Source: Clostridiales bacterium
GTDB lineage: Bacteria > Bacillota_A > Clostridia > Christensenellales > Christensenellaceae
Reading direction: 5' to 3'
Assembly: GCA_003149735.1 (NCBI GenBank)
Contig: QANA01000053.1
Span: 1-5,010, forward strand
Length of the DNA stretch: 5,010 nt
Shown here: positions 1 through 5,010 of the stretch, in pieces
Layout: each line of letters starts with the position of its first letter
Position numbering within the stretch: position 1 is the first letter of the stretch
The notes under the pieces: generated by a model
Database searches by the model: none
Seen by the model: only the letters and a program-made list of their open reading frames with translations
What the model was told of the DNA's origin: nothing
Made by a program: the position numbers and the translations under genes

Positions 1-276
1 GTAGATGCACCTGCAAAACTTGCTGTCAGACGTCAGCTGATCGCAGAACTCTATAACGTAAGGCCGGAGAAACTTGAAAAAGAGAGCAAATCTCAGTATA
101 AAGAGCGTACAAAGGAAAATAGATTCCCGGTAGTGGAAAAGCTTTTCAGAGAGCTTGCTCCCAGATACGCTACAAGAGCGGAAGCTTTGGGTCAGGGCGG
201 TGGATATACCCGTATCATCAAAATGGGCCCGAGACGCGGCGATGCTGCTGAGATGGTAGTATTGGAACTTGTTTAA
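1..276 (+). CDS. rplQ: 50S ribosomal protein L17, C-terminal part (5' end cut by window)
   Basis: L17 is a structural protein of the large ribosomal subunit. The window opens inside the gene, in frame 1, and shows the last 91 residues before a TAA at 274-276. Residues 10-12 (RRQ) match the conserved ARRQ segment. [16 protein letters not shown] (44-59) matches the VxKLFxElAPRYAdR block, and [19 protein letters not shown] (67-85) is the diagnostic L17 C-terminal signature, ending in ELV. Compared with short L17 proteins as I remember them, there is a charged segment of about 20 extra residues between RRQ and VVEKLF (roughly residues 19-41), and a few extra residues before GGYTR. The identity is secure. 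The gene normally ends the rpoA-rplQ operon in Bacillota, and here it is followed directly by a terminator hairpin. The insertion is inferred from remembered family sequences, not from an alignment. Confidence 0.96.
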   Translation, partial: VDAPAKLAVRRQLIAELYNVRPEKLEKESKSQYKERTKENRFPVVEKLFRELAPRYATRAEALGQGGGYTRIIKMGPRRGDAAEMVVLELV

Positions 277-290
277 TACTGGCATAAGAG

Positions 291-328
291 AAACGAGGCT
301 TTAGCAAACGCTTAAGCCTCGTTTTGTT
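291..328 (+). terminator. Intrinsic terminator after rplQ
   Basis: An 11-bp perfect stem pairs 291-301 (AAACGAGGCTT) with 314-324 (AAGCCTCGTTT). After one T-T mismatch two more pairs (303-304 with 311-312) are possible, leaving a small loop. The T tract is short and interrupted (TTTTGTT, 322-328), so termination may be incomplete. The hairpin starts 15 nt after the rplQ stop codon and lies immediately before the ecfA1 ribosome binding site. It therefore either closes the rplQ operon or partly attenuates transcription into the ecf genes. Confidence 0.85.
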
Positions 329-332
329 AAAT

Positions 333-340
333 AAAGGGAG
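333..340 (+). promoter_or_regulatory. Ribosome binding site that fixes the ecfA1 start
   Basis: AAAGGGAG lies 7 nt before the ATG at 348. This spacing supports 348 as the start, rather than an in-frame TTG at 324 that would sit inside the terminator stem. An in-frame ATG at 363 is the only other candidate; it has a less clear site upstream. Confidence 0.75.
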
Positions 341-347
341 CAAAAGG

Positions 348-1190
348 ATGGAAGTAAGAAAAATGGTTGATGCCAGTGCACTCAAATTTGCTTACGTTTC
401 CGAAGAAGGAAATTATACATTTGCTTTGAATGGAGTAGATATCCAGGTTGAGCAAGGGGAATTTGTAGTGGTATTGGGCAGGAATGGCAGCGGAAAATCC
501 ACTTTTGCAAAACTGGTCAATGCTTTGAATCTTCCAACCAGTGGTAAGATGGTTGTGGCAGGTATGGATACTGCCCAGGAAGCAAATATGCTGGATATCC
601 GTAAAACGGCAGGAATGGTTTTTCAGAATCCGGACAACCAACTGGTGGCGACGATTGTAGAAGAAGATATTGCTTTTGGACCGGAAAATCTCGGATTGCC
701 CCGGGAAGAAATTTATGAGCGGATTGACTATGCATTAAAAACTGTGCATATGGAGGAATACCGTCATCATGCACCGCATATGCTTTCGGGTGGCCAGAAG
801 CAGCGAATTGCCATTGCCGGTGTTTTGGCAATGAAGCCGCAATTGATTTTATTTGATGAATCAACTGCAATGCTGGATCCCAAAGGCAGGAAAGATATTC
901 TCTCCATCATTAAAAAACTGAACAAAGAAGAGCATATCACTATTATTTTGATTACACATTATATGGATGAAGCGGTGGATGCAGACAGATTGATTGTGAT
1001 GAAAGATGGATTTGTACTGCGCGAAGGAAACCCTTCTGAAATCTTTTTTGATAAAGAACTGTTGGAAACAGCGGGTCTGATTGCGCCCTTTACGGCGCTG
1101 CTTTCCAGAGAGTTGGCAGAGGCCGGAATAGACATACAGCCCACTTTGAATACACAGGTTTTGGCGGAGGAATTATGTCGATTAAAGTAG
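348..1190 (+). CDS. ecfA1: ECF transporter energy-coupling ATPase EcfA1
   Basis: This 280-residue protein is one of the two cytoplasmic ABC ATPases that power energy-coupling-factor (ECF) transporters, which take up vitamins and trace metals. It has every ABC motif: Walker A GRNGSGKST (44-52), Q-loop GMVFQNPDNQ with Gln93, signature LSGGQKQR (146-153), Walker B LILFDE (166-171) with catalytic Glu171, D-loop STAMLDP (172-178) and switch His204. FQNPDNQ and DESTAMLDP are typical of the EcfA1 subfamily, as opposed to FQYPEYQ in EcfA2. The C-terminal tail after about residue 230 is the usual regulatory/dimerisation extension of EcfA proteins. The ATG at 348 is chosen for its ribosome binding site; length is normal for the family. 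The end of the gene overlaps ecfA2 by 16 nt, and the ecfA2 ribosome binding site lies inside this gene, which favours coupled, balanced translation of the heterodimer. The subunit call comes from motifs and gene order. Confidence 0.96.
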   Translation: MEVRKMVDASALKFAYVSEEGNYTFALNGVDIQVEQGEFVVVLGRNGSGKSTFAKLVNALNLPTSGKMVVAGMDTAQEANMLDIRKTAGMVFQNPDNQLVATIVEEDIAFGPENLGLPREEIYERIDYALKTVHMEEYRHHAPHMLSGGQKQRIAIAGVLAMKPQLILFDESTAMLDPKGRKDILSIIKKLNKEEHITIILITHYMDEAVDADRLIVMKDGFVLREGNPSEIFFDKELLETAGLIAPFTALLSRELAEAGIDIQPTLNTQVLAEELCRLK

Positions 1191-2035
1191 AGCATCTCTC
1201 CTATACCTATATGCCTGGGACACCTTTTGAACATCAGGCCTTAAAAGATGTCTCTTTTGAAATACAGGATCAGGAGTTTGTTGGAATTGTTGGGCATACA
1301 GGCAGCGGAAAGTCTACTTTGATGCAAATCATCAGCGGATTGCTGAAAGGCTACGAAGGAAAAGTTTACATCAACGGCATTGATTTTTCTGATAAAAAGC
1401 AGGATAAGAGAGAACTGCGCAAGCTGGTTGGTGTTGTCTTTCAATATCCGGAATATCAGCTTTTTGAAGAAAGCGTGGAAAAAGATATCGCCTATGGGCC
1501 GACTAAAATGGGGATTGAACCGAAAGAAGTCGAGCGCAGAGTGAAAGCTGCCATGGATTTGGTAGATTTGGATTATGATCTATTCCGCGACAAATCACCA
1601 TTTTCTCTTTCGGGAGGGCAAAAGAGAAAGGTGGCGATTGCTGGAGTTCTTGCGATGGAGCCCAAAATTCTTATTATGGATGAGCCGATTGCCGGGCTTG
1701 ATCCTATGGGGCGAGAAAATTTTATGCAATTGACTAAAAGCCTGAATGAATGCGGCATCACCATCCTGATGGTCTCTCATAATATGGATAACTTAGCGGA
1801 GTATACCAAGAAAGTACTGGTAATGAATGAAGGCGAGCTGTTGATGGAGGGAACTCCCGCAGAAATTTTTTCCGATTATGAGAAATTGAAGGCAGCCAGT
1901 TTGGATTTACCGGAGGTAGCTCAATTTGCTGATTTGCTGCGGGATAAAGGTTTTGATCTCCCGAAGGATATTATTCAGTATGAACAGCTAAAAACAATTC
2001 TGCTGCAAAAATTGAAGGAGGGAAAACAACAATGA
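1175..2035 (+). CDS. ecfA2: ECF transporter energy-coupling ATPase EcfA2
   Basis: This 286-residue protein is the second ABC ATPase of the ECF module. It pairs with EcfA1 and drives EcfT and the bound S component. Motifs in order: Walker A GHTGSGKST (40-48), Q-loop VVFQYPEYQLFEE with Gln90, signature LSGGQKRK (145-152), Walker B ILIMDE (165-170) with Glu170, D-loop PIAGLDP (171-177) and switch His202. FQYPEYQLF and the AGLDPMGR stretch are the usual marks of EcfA2. The D-loop region reads DEPIAGLDP where many relatives have DEPTAGLDP, a conservative difference outside the catalytic residues. The ATG at 1175 follows GGAGG (1166-1170) by 4 nt, a rather short spacing, and lies inside the end of ecfA1. 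Its own stop codon overlaps the ecfT start in ATGA. All catalytic residues are present, so it should be active. Confidence 0.96.
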   Translation: MSIKVEHLSYTYMPGTPFEHQALKDVSFEIQDQEFVGIVGHTGSGKSTLMQIISGLLKGYEGKVYINGIDFSDKKQDKRELRKLVGVVFQYPEYQLFEESVEKDIAYGPTKMGIEPKEVERRVKAAMDLVDLDYDLFRDKSPFSLSGGQKRKVAIAGVLAMEPKILIMDEPIAGLDPMGRENFMQLTKSLNECGITILMVSHNMDNLAEYTKKVLVMNEGELLMEGTPAEIFSDYEKLKAASLDLPEVAQFADLLRDKGFDLPKDIIQYEQLKTILLQKLKEGKQQ

Positions 2036-2826
2036 TACAGAATGTGACCATTGGCCAATATTTCCCCGGAAACTCCTTCATGCATCGGCTGGATGCACGA
2101 TTGAAACTGGTATTGACCATTACGCTTATCGTATTGATCTTCTTTATTCATTCGGTATGGGGATACGTTTCGGTGACAGTTTTGTTAATGCTGATGATCA
2201 TCTCCAGTAAAGTTTCGTTTAAATTTGTGCTGAAAAGTATTAAATCCATGTGGCTGGTGATTTTGATTGCCTTTATACTGAATGCCTTTTTTGTAAAAGG
2301 GGAAACAACGCTTTTTCAATGGAGTTTTATTCATATTTATACGGAAAGCATATTGCGGGCTACGGAAATGGCGGTACGTCTGATTTTGTTAGTGCTGATT
2401 TCCACAATGCTCACCTTTACAACTTCTGCTAAAGAGATTACTGATGCTATCGAAAGCCTGTTTCGTCCATTGGCAAAAATAAAATTTCCCGTACATGAAA
2501 TGGCATTGATGATGAGTATTGCATTGCGATTTATTCCTACTTTGGTGGAGGAAACGGATCGTATTATGAAAGCGCAGACAGCCAGAGGCGCGTCTTTTGA
2601 TTCGGGAAGTCTGATTTCGCGGATGAAGGATATGCTGCCGGTTTTGATCCCGCTGTTTATCAGCGCATTCAAGCGGGCAGAAGAACTTGCACTGGCCATG
2701 GAAGCCAGATGTTATCATGGCGGAGAAAATCGGACGCGGTTGAAAGTATTTAAGCTGGGCGGTATTGATTATATTGCCATGATCATCATTGCGGCGCAAA
2801 TTGTCTTTATTGCATTGGGTTACTGA
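2032..2826 (+). CDS. ecfT: ECF transporter transmembrane scaffold EcfT
   Basis: This 264-residue membrane protein couples the EcfA1/EcfA2 ATPases to interchangeable substrate-binding S components. Hydrophobic stretches at about 27-43, 45-58, 72-88, 107-130 and 246-263 are membrane segments, and another hydrophobic stretch lies at about 202-213. The N-terminal HRLDARLKL (18-26) corresponds to the conserved LDPRxKL motif. The long cytoplasmic coupling helices carry the two family motifs that dock into the ATPases: AQTARGASF (181-189) and AMEARCYHGGENRTR (222-236). The second motif reads ARC rather than the textbook ARG; the change is at the last position and the arginine is kept. The start is at an ATGA overlap with ecfA2, with a strong AAGGAGGG site (2015-2022) 9 nt upstream. 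The adjacent genes make an ECF module without a dedicated S component, as in group II systems. Length is typical. Confidence 0.95.
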   Translation: MIQNVTIGQYFPGNSFMHRLDARLKLVLTITLIVLIFFIHSVWGYVSVTVLLMLMIISSKVSFKFVLKSIKSMWLVILIAFILNAFFVKGETTLFQWSFIHIYTESILRATEMAVRLILLVLISTMLTFTTSAKEITDAIESLFRPLAKIKFPVHEMALMMSIALRFIPTLVEETDRIMKAQTARGASFDSGSLISRMKDMLPVLIPLFISAFKRAEELALAMEARCYHGGENRTRLKVFKLGGIDYIAMIIIAAQIVFIALGY

Positions 2827-2828
2827 AC

Positions 2829-3584
2829 ATGCGCATTGGACTGAAAATCGAATATGATGGAACGGCTTATGGCGGATGGCAGAGGCAGAAGAACGCCCCC
2901 AGCATTCAACAGACGATAGAAGAAGCATTGGAGCGGGCATTGGGCTGTTCCTGTCGGGTGATAGGAGCGGGAAGAACAGATGCCGGCGTACATGCTTATG
3001 GCCAGGTAGCACATTTGGATATTGAAACAAAAATTCCTGCAGATCGCTTTTCTTATATTCTCAATCAAAAACTGCCGGATGATATCCGTATTGTACAGTC
3101 GTGGCAGGCGGCAGAGAATTTTCATGCGCGGCGGGATGCGATAGGAAAGCACTATCGCTATACAATCTATCAGGCACCGCATGCCAGTGCATTGGAGAGG
3201 AACAGCAGTGTGCATGTGCCGCAGCAATTGGATGTGAAAAAAATGCAGCAGGCTGCACAGGTGTTGATAGGAGAGCACGATTTTTCTGCTTTTCGGACGG
3301 TAGGCAGTAATATTGTAGGGACTGTGCGAACGGTATACCGATTGGAGGTACAGCAGCAGGGGCAGCATATCCATATAGATATTTGGGGAAACGGATTTCT
3401 TTATAATATGGTGCGTATTATTGCTGGCACGCTGATAGAAGTAGGTAAGGGGAAGATTCCGGTGCAGGAAATGCAGAGTATTCTGGATTCCAAAGAGCGA
3501 GCGCGTGCCGGTGCGACAGCGCCGGCGAAGGGGTTAGCAATGTGCGAGGTATTTTACAGAACAGAAGAGGTTGGAAAATTATAA
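2829..3584 (+). CDS. truA: tRNA pseudouridine(38-40) synthase TruA
   Basis: TruA converts uridines 38, 39 and 40 in the anticodon stem-loop of many tRNAs to pseudouridine in the cytoplasm, acting as a dimer. The 251-residue protein has the N-terminal strand and motif EYDGTAYGGWQRQ (8-20), the catalytic motif GRTDAGVHA (48-56) with nucleophile Asp51, LNQKLPDDIRI (78-88), FHARRDAIGKHYRY (98-111), HDFSAFR (150-156) and GNGFLYNMVRIIAGTL (187-202). All are standard TruA blocks, and length is normal for the family. The ATG is only 2 nt after the ecfT stop codon and has no clear Shine-Dalgarno sequence, so translation is probably coupled to ecfT. The ecfT-truA-rplM order is conserved in Bacillota and reflects linkage of housekeeping genes, not a functional partnership with the transporter. 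No terminator is seen after the gene. Confidence 0.96.
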   Translation: MRIGLKIEYDGTAYGGWQRQKNAPSIQQTIEEALERALGCSCRVIGAGRTDAGVHAYGQVAHLDIETKIPADRFSYILNQKLPDDIRIVQSWQAAENFHARRDAIGKHYRYTIYQAPHASALERNSSVHVPQQLDVKKMQQAAQVLIGEHDFSAFRTVGSNIVGTVRTVYRLEVQQQGQHIHIDIWGNGFLYNMVRIIAGTLIEVGKGKIPVQEMQSILDSKERARAGATAPAKGLAMCEVFYRTEEVGKL

Positions 3585-3613
3585 AAAAGCCTTTTAGAAT
3601 GCGGAAAAGCCTT
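3585..3613 (+). repeat. 9-nt direct repeat upstream of the rplM promoter
   Basis: AAAAGCCTT occurs at 3585-3593 and again at 3605-3613, 20 nt apart, or about two helical turns. The second copy runs into the TTGACA -35 hexamer. A protein-binding role is conceivable, but the repeat is short and could be chance. Confidence 0.35.
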
Positions 3614-3640
3614 GACAGTGCCTGGAAATTTATATAGAAT
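3612..3640 (+). promoter_or_regulatory. Sigma-A-type promoter of rplM-rpsI
   Basis: A perfect -35 hexamer TTGACA (3612-3617) is followed after exactly 17 nt by TAGAAT (3635-3640), a 5/6 match to TATAAT. An overlapping TATACT (3640-3645) has a 22-nt spacer and is less likely. The transcription start should fall near 3646-3650, giving a leader of about 90 nt before rplM. This makes rplM-rpsI a separate, strongly expressed unit that can also receive read-through from truA. Confidence 0.85.
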
Positions 3641-3645
3641 ATACT

Positions 3646-3738
3646 GTGCATGGATTCTGCAAAGCCCCGCAAAACCGTGCATTCTACCATATCGCGCGTC
3701 GGCGCATTTTACAAAATATAACTTGGGAGGAAAGCCTC
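3646..3738 (+). promoter_or_regulatory. Structured 5' leader of rplM, candidate L13 leader
   Basis: The mRNA leader can fold a hairpin at its very 5' end: 3647-3653 (TGCATGG) pairs with 3675-3681 (CCGTGCA), 7 bp including one G-U, plus a possible G-U at 3646/3682. Inside the loop, TGC (3658-3660) can pair with GCA (3669-3671). A second small GC stem is possible at 3694-3697 with 3702-3705. Bacillota rplM-rpsI operons carry a known L13 autoregulatory leader (Rfam L13_leader) in this position, to which excess L13 is thought to bind. Position, length and fold agree with that, but I cannot run a covariance model, so membership of the family is inferred. Confidence 0.55.
3725..3738 (+). promoter_or_regulatory. 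rplM ribosome binding site within a small hairpin
   Basis: GGGAGG (3725-3730) lies 8 nt before the rplM ATG and decides the start at 3739, rather than a GTG at 3646 that sits in the leader. GAGG (3727-3730) is complementary to CCTC (3735-3738), with loop AAAG, so the Shine-Dalgarno site could be briefly masked by a 4-bp hairpin ending directly at the start codon. This may contribute to translational control. Confidence 0.6.
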
Positions 3739-4164
3739 ATGAAAACATATATGGCTGACAGCAGCCTCCAGAAACAGTGGTATGTAGTTGATGCAGAGGG
3801 AAAGACCCTCGGTCGTCTTGCAAGCCAGGTTGCTGCAATTTTAATCGGTAAGCATAAGCCAGAGTATACGCCCAATGTGGATACCGGCGATTATGTGATT
3901 GTAGTTAATACCGACAAGATCGTTTTGAGCGGTAAGAAATTGGATAAGAAGTTCTATTATCGCCATACTGGTTATCCGGGTGGTCTGAAAGCTACTAAGT
4001 ATAGAGACCTGATGGCAACCAAGAGCGATTTCGCATTTTATCGCGCAGTAGAGAGAATGCTGCCCAAGAATACCATCGGTAAGCAGATGATCAAGAAGCT
4101 GCATGTCTACACAGGTCCTGAGCATAAGCATCAGGCACAGTGCCCTAAAGCGCTGGAGTTTTGA
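3739..4164 (+). CDS. rplM: 50S ribosomal protein L13
   Basis: L13 is an early-assembly protein of the large ribosomal subunit that binds 23S rRNA. In the bacteria where this has been studied it also represses its own operon. The 141-residue protein has WYVVDAEGKTLGRLAS (14-29), GDYVIVVNTDKIVLSGKK (50-67), then YYRHTGYPGGLKATKYRDLM, and the C-terminal block MLPKNTIGKQMIKKLHVYTG (107-126) followed by PEHKHQAQCP (127-136). These are the standard L13 blocks, and length is normal. The ATG at 3739 is supported by GGGAGG 8 nt upstream and by the usual MKTYMA beginning. An in-frame GTG at 3646 would add 31 residues encoded by the leader and is rejected. rpsI follows 19 nt after the stop codon, giving the standard rplM-rpsI operon. 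Confidence 0.97.
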   Translation: MKTYMADSSLQKQWYVVDAEGKTLGRLASQVAAILIGKHKPEYTPNVDTGDYVIVVNTDKIVLSGKKLDKKFYYRHTGYPGGLKATKYRDLMATKSDFAFYRAVERMLPKNTIGKQMIKKLHVYTGPEHKHQAQCPKALEF

Positions 4165-4183
4165 TCAGCGGGAGGTATAAATT

Positions 4184-4576
4184 ATGGCAAAAGAGCAGTT
4201 CCTCGGAACCGGAAGAAGAAAAAGTTCTGTTGCAAGAGTACGCCTGATGCAGGGTACGGGCAACATTACGATAAATGGAAGAGATATTGAAGAGTATTTC
4301 GGCTTTGATACGCTTAAAATGTTGGTTCGTTCTCCCTTTGAAGTAACAGAGAGAGTCGGCGCATACGACGTAGTTGTCAATGTGGTTGGCGGTGGTTATA
4401 CTGGCCAGGCAGGTGCAATTCGTCATGGCATTGCACGCGCATTAATCGTAGCAGAACCTGAATTGAGAGATGCTGTAAAGAAAGCAGGCTTCCTCACGAG
4501 AGATTCCAGAATGAAGGAAAGAAAGAAATACGGTCTCAAGGCAGCCCGTCGCGCACCTCAGTTCTCCAAGAGATAA
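4184..4576 (+). CDS. rpsI: 30S ribosomal protein S9
   Basis: S9 belongs to the head of the small ribosomal subunit, and its C-terminal tail reaches the P-site tRNA. The 130-residue protein begins with the S9 motif [14 protein letters not shown] (8-21). It continues with [10 protein letters not shown] (30-39) and the family signature [19 protein letters not shown] (69-87), and ends in the basic tail [20 protein letters not shown] (104-123) with the terminal APQFSKR, whose final arginine is the tRNA-contacting residue. Length is exactly typical. The start follows GGAGGT (4171-4176) by 7 nt. The gene is cotranscribed with rplM and closed 31 nt after its stop codon by a strong terminator. Nothing is unusual in the protein. 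Confidence 0.97.
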   Translation: MAKEQFLGTGRRKSSVARVRLMQGTGNITINGRDIEEYFGFDTLKMLVRSPFEVTERVGAYDVVVNVVGGGYTGQAGAIRHGIARALIVAEPELRDAVKKAGFLTRDSRMKERKKYGLKAARRAPQFSKR

Positions 4577-4607
4577 TTGGTGGCGCATTTACAATCAAGA
4601 ATGCTCA

Positions 4608-4644
4608 AAAACCCCGGAAAATCAAGATTTTCCGGGGTTTTCTT
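4608..4644 (+). terminator. Strong intrinsic terminator of the rplM-rpsI operon
   Basis: A perfect 15-bp stem pairs 4608-4622 with 4627-4641, with a 4-nt loop CAAG and a GC core CCCCGG/CCGGGG, followed by a T tract that begins inside the arm (TTTTCTT, 4638-4644). Read on the minus strand, the same stem is followed by TTTTT (complement of 4607-4611), so it could also stop transcription arriving from the right. Confidence 0.95.
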
Positions 4645-4648
4645 AATT

Positions 4649-4715
4649 TGCTCGTTTTTCGTCGTTAGAGGCAATTGACGTGGAAACCACTGTAAACTGC
4701 AAATAAAAACGAGCA
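4649..4715. repeat. 11-bp inverted repeat, possible structured element
   Basis: TGCTCGTTTTT (4649-4659) is the exact reverse complement of AAAAACGAGCA (4705-4715), 45 nt apart, with a further G-U pair possible at 4648/4716. Inside, CGTC (4660-4663) can pair with GACG (4677-4680), and TGG (4681-4683) with CCA (4687-4689) around AAA. Neither strand has a T tract after the outer stem, so this is not an ordinary terminator. It could be the base of a folded RNA, a protein-binding site, or chance in AT-rich DNA. No known family is recognised. Confidence 0.5.
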
Positions 4716-4771
4716 GCCATTAGAGAAGCCTTTTGCGTTTGTTGTGAGAGAATATGGGAAGAGTTTATGGA

Positions 4772-4798
4772 TTGATAAAAGCAGTATTTTAATATAAT
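4772..4798 (+). promoter_or_regulatory. Weak promoter candidate in the downstream spacer
   Basis: TTGATA (4772-4777), a 5/6 match to the -35 consensus, is followed after 15 nt by a perfect TATAAT (4793-4798); an alternative TAATAT (4795-4800) gives a 17-nt spacer but a poorer hexamer. The spacing is short and the region is very AT-rich, where such matches arise easily. If real, the promoter would transcribe rightward through the hairpins at 4834-4920 toward a gene outside the window. Confidence 0.35.
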
Positions 4799-5010
4799 AT
4801 TAATCCCATCTAAATAGTAGGTAAATAAATGAGATATAGCGTTTGTTTTTGAACTGAGGTGCCGGCTATATTAAATTGGGTAGTGATAATTAGCCTTCGG
4901 CGATAACATCTGAATGATGTGGTGAGCTGATTCTGCAGTAAATACAAAACGGGAAGAGGATTCTGAAAGGTTATGGGAAGGGATTTTATTTGCTTTTATG
5001 TTAAACGGAT

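Larger units (their letters stand above)
4645..5010. other. AT-rich intergenic region without a recognisable gene
   Basis: No convincing coding region is present on either strand; short plus-strand ORFs are interrupted within about a dozen codons. An ATG at 4973 stays open to the window edge for 12 codons, reading MGRDFICFYVKR, but GAAAGG (4965-4970) ends only 2 nt before it, so it is not called. Besides the inverted repeat at 4649-4715, small hairpins can form: ATATAGC (4834-4840) with GCTATAT (4865-4871), GCC (4893-4895) with GGC (4899-4901), and ACATC (4906-4910) with GATGT (4916-4920). I recognise no tRNA, riboswitch or insertion-sequence end. The stretch may be the spacer or leader of a gene beyond the window. 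Confidence 0.6.

Noticed and set aside
262..290. Possible promoter for ecfA1, TTGGAA with TAAGAG at 17-nt spacing
   Set aside because: Only 4/6 and 3/6 matches, and its transcript would start at the terminator hairpin itself.
324..347. TTG start that would extend EcfA1 by 8 residues
   Set aside because: The TTG lies inside the terminator stem and has no ribosome binding site, whereas the ATG at 348 has AAAGGGAG 7 nt upstream.
348..2826. A dedicated S component making a substrate-specific ECF transporter
   Set aside because: No gene for a small hydrophobic S component exists in the window; the three-gene layout is the general group II module, so the substrate cannot be assigned.
2389..3374. 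Long minus-strand open frames opposite ecfT and truA
   Set aside because: They lie antisense to genes with full family motifs, and their translations show no recognisable domain and a composition typical of shadow frames.
3646..3738. GTG start that would extend L13 by 31 residues
   Set aside because: It overlaps the predicted transcription start and leader, while the ATG at 3739 has a strong ribosome binding site and the usual L13 beginning.
4675..4703. TTGACG as a -35 box within the inverted repeat
   Set aside because: No acceptable -10 hexamer is found at 16-18 nt spacing.

Overview
The window is a conserved ribosomal-protein neighbourhood from a Gram-positive bacterium, most likely a member of Clostridia or a related Bacillota class. 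This rests on the gene order rplQ - ecfA1 - ecfA2 - ecfT - truA - rplM - rpsI, which is a hallmark of Bacillota; on strong purine-rich Shine-Dalgarno sites; on sigma-A-type promoter hexamers; and on moderate-to-low GC with an AT-rich intergenic region. I cannot name a genus from the sequence alone.

Layout: (1) Positions 1-276 are the 3' end of rplQ (ribosomal protein L17), closed by an intrinsic terminator at 291-328. (2) Positions 348-2826 hold ecfA1, ecfA2 and ecfT, which overlap and encode the shared energizing module of a group II ECF vitamin/micronutrient transporter: two ATPases plus the membrane scaffold. (3) truA, a tRNA pseudouridine synthase, follows after 2 nt and is probably translationally coupled. 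(4) Positions 3585-3738 carry a near-consensus promoter and a structured leader that fits the position of the L13 autoregulatory leader. (5) rplM and rpsI (L13 and S9) form a two-gene operon that ends in a very strong hairpin terminator at 4608-4644. (6) Positions 4645-5010 are AT-rich with no convincing gene. They contain an 11-bp inverted repeat, small hairpins and a weak promoter candidate.

The genes look like two or three transcription units read in the same direction: the end of the rplQ operon, ecfA1-ecfA2-ecfT-truA (reached by read-through of a modest terminator or from a promoter I could not identify), and rplM-rpsI from its own promoter. The ECF module has no substrate-binding S component here, as expected for group II systems whose S components are encoded elsewhere.

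I found no sign of a previously undescribed system. The observations worth a second look are the insertion in L17, the terminator before ecfA1 with no promoter after it, the rplM leader with a small hairpin over its Shine-Dalgarno site, and the unexplained structured intergenic region after rpsI.
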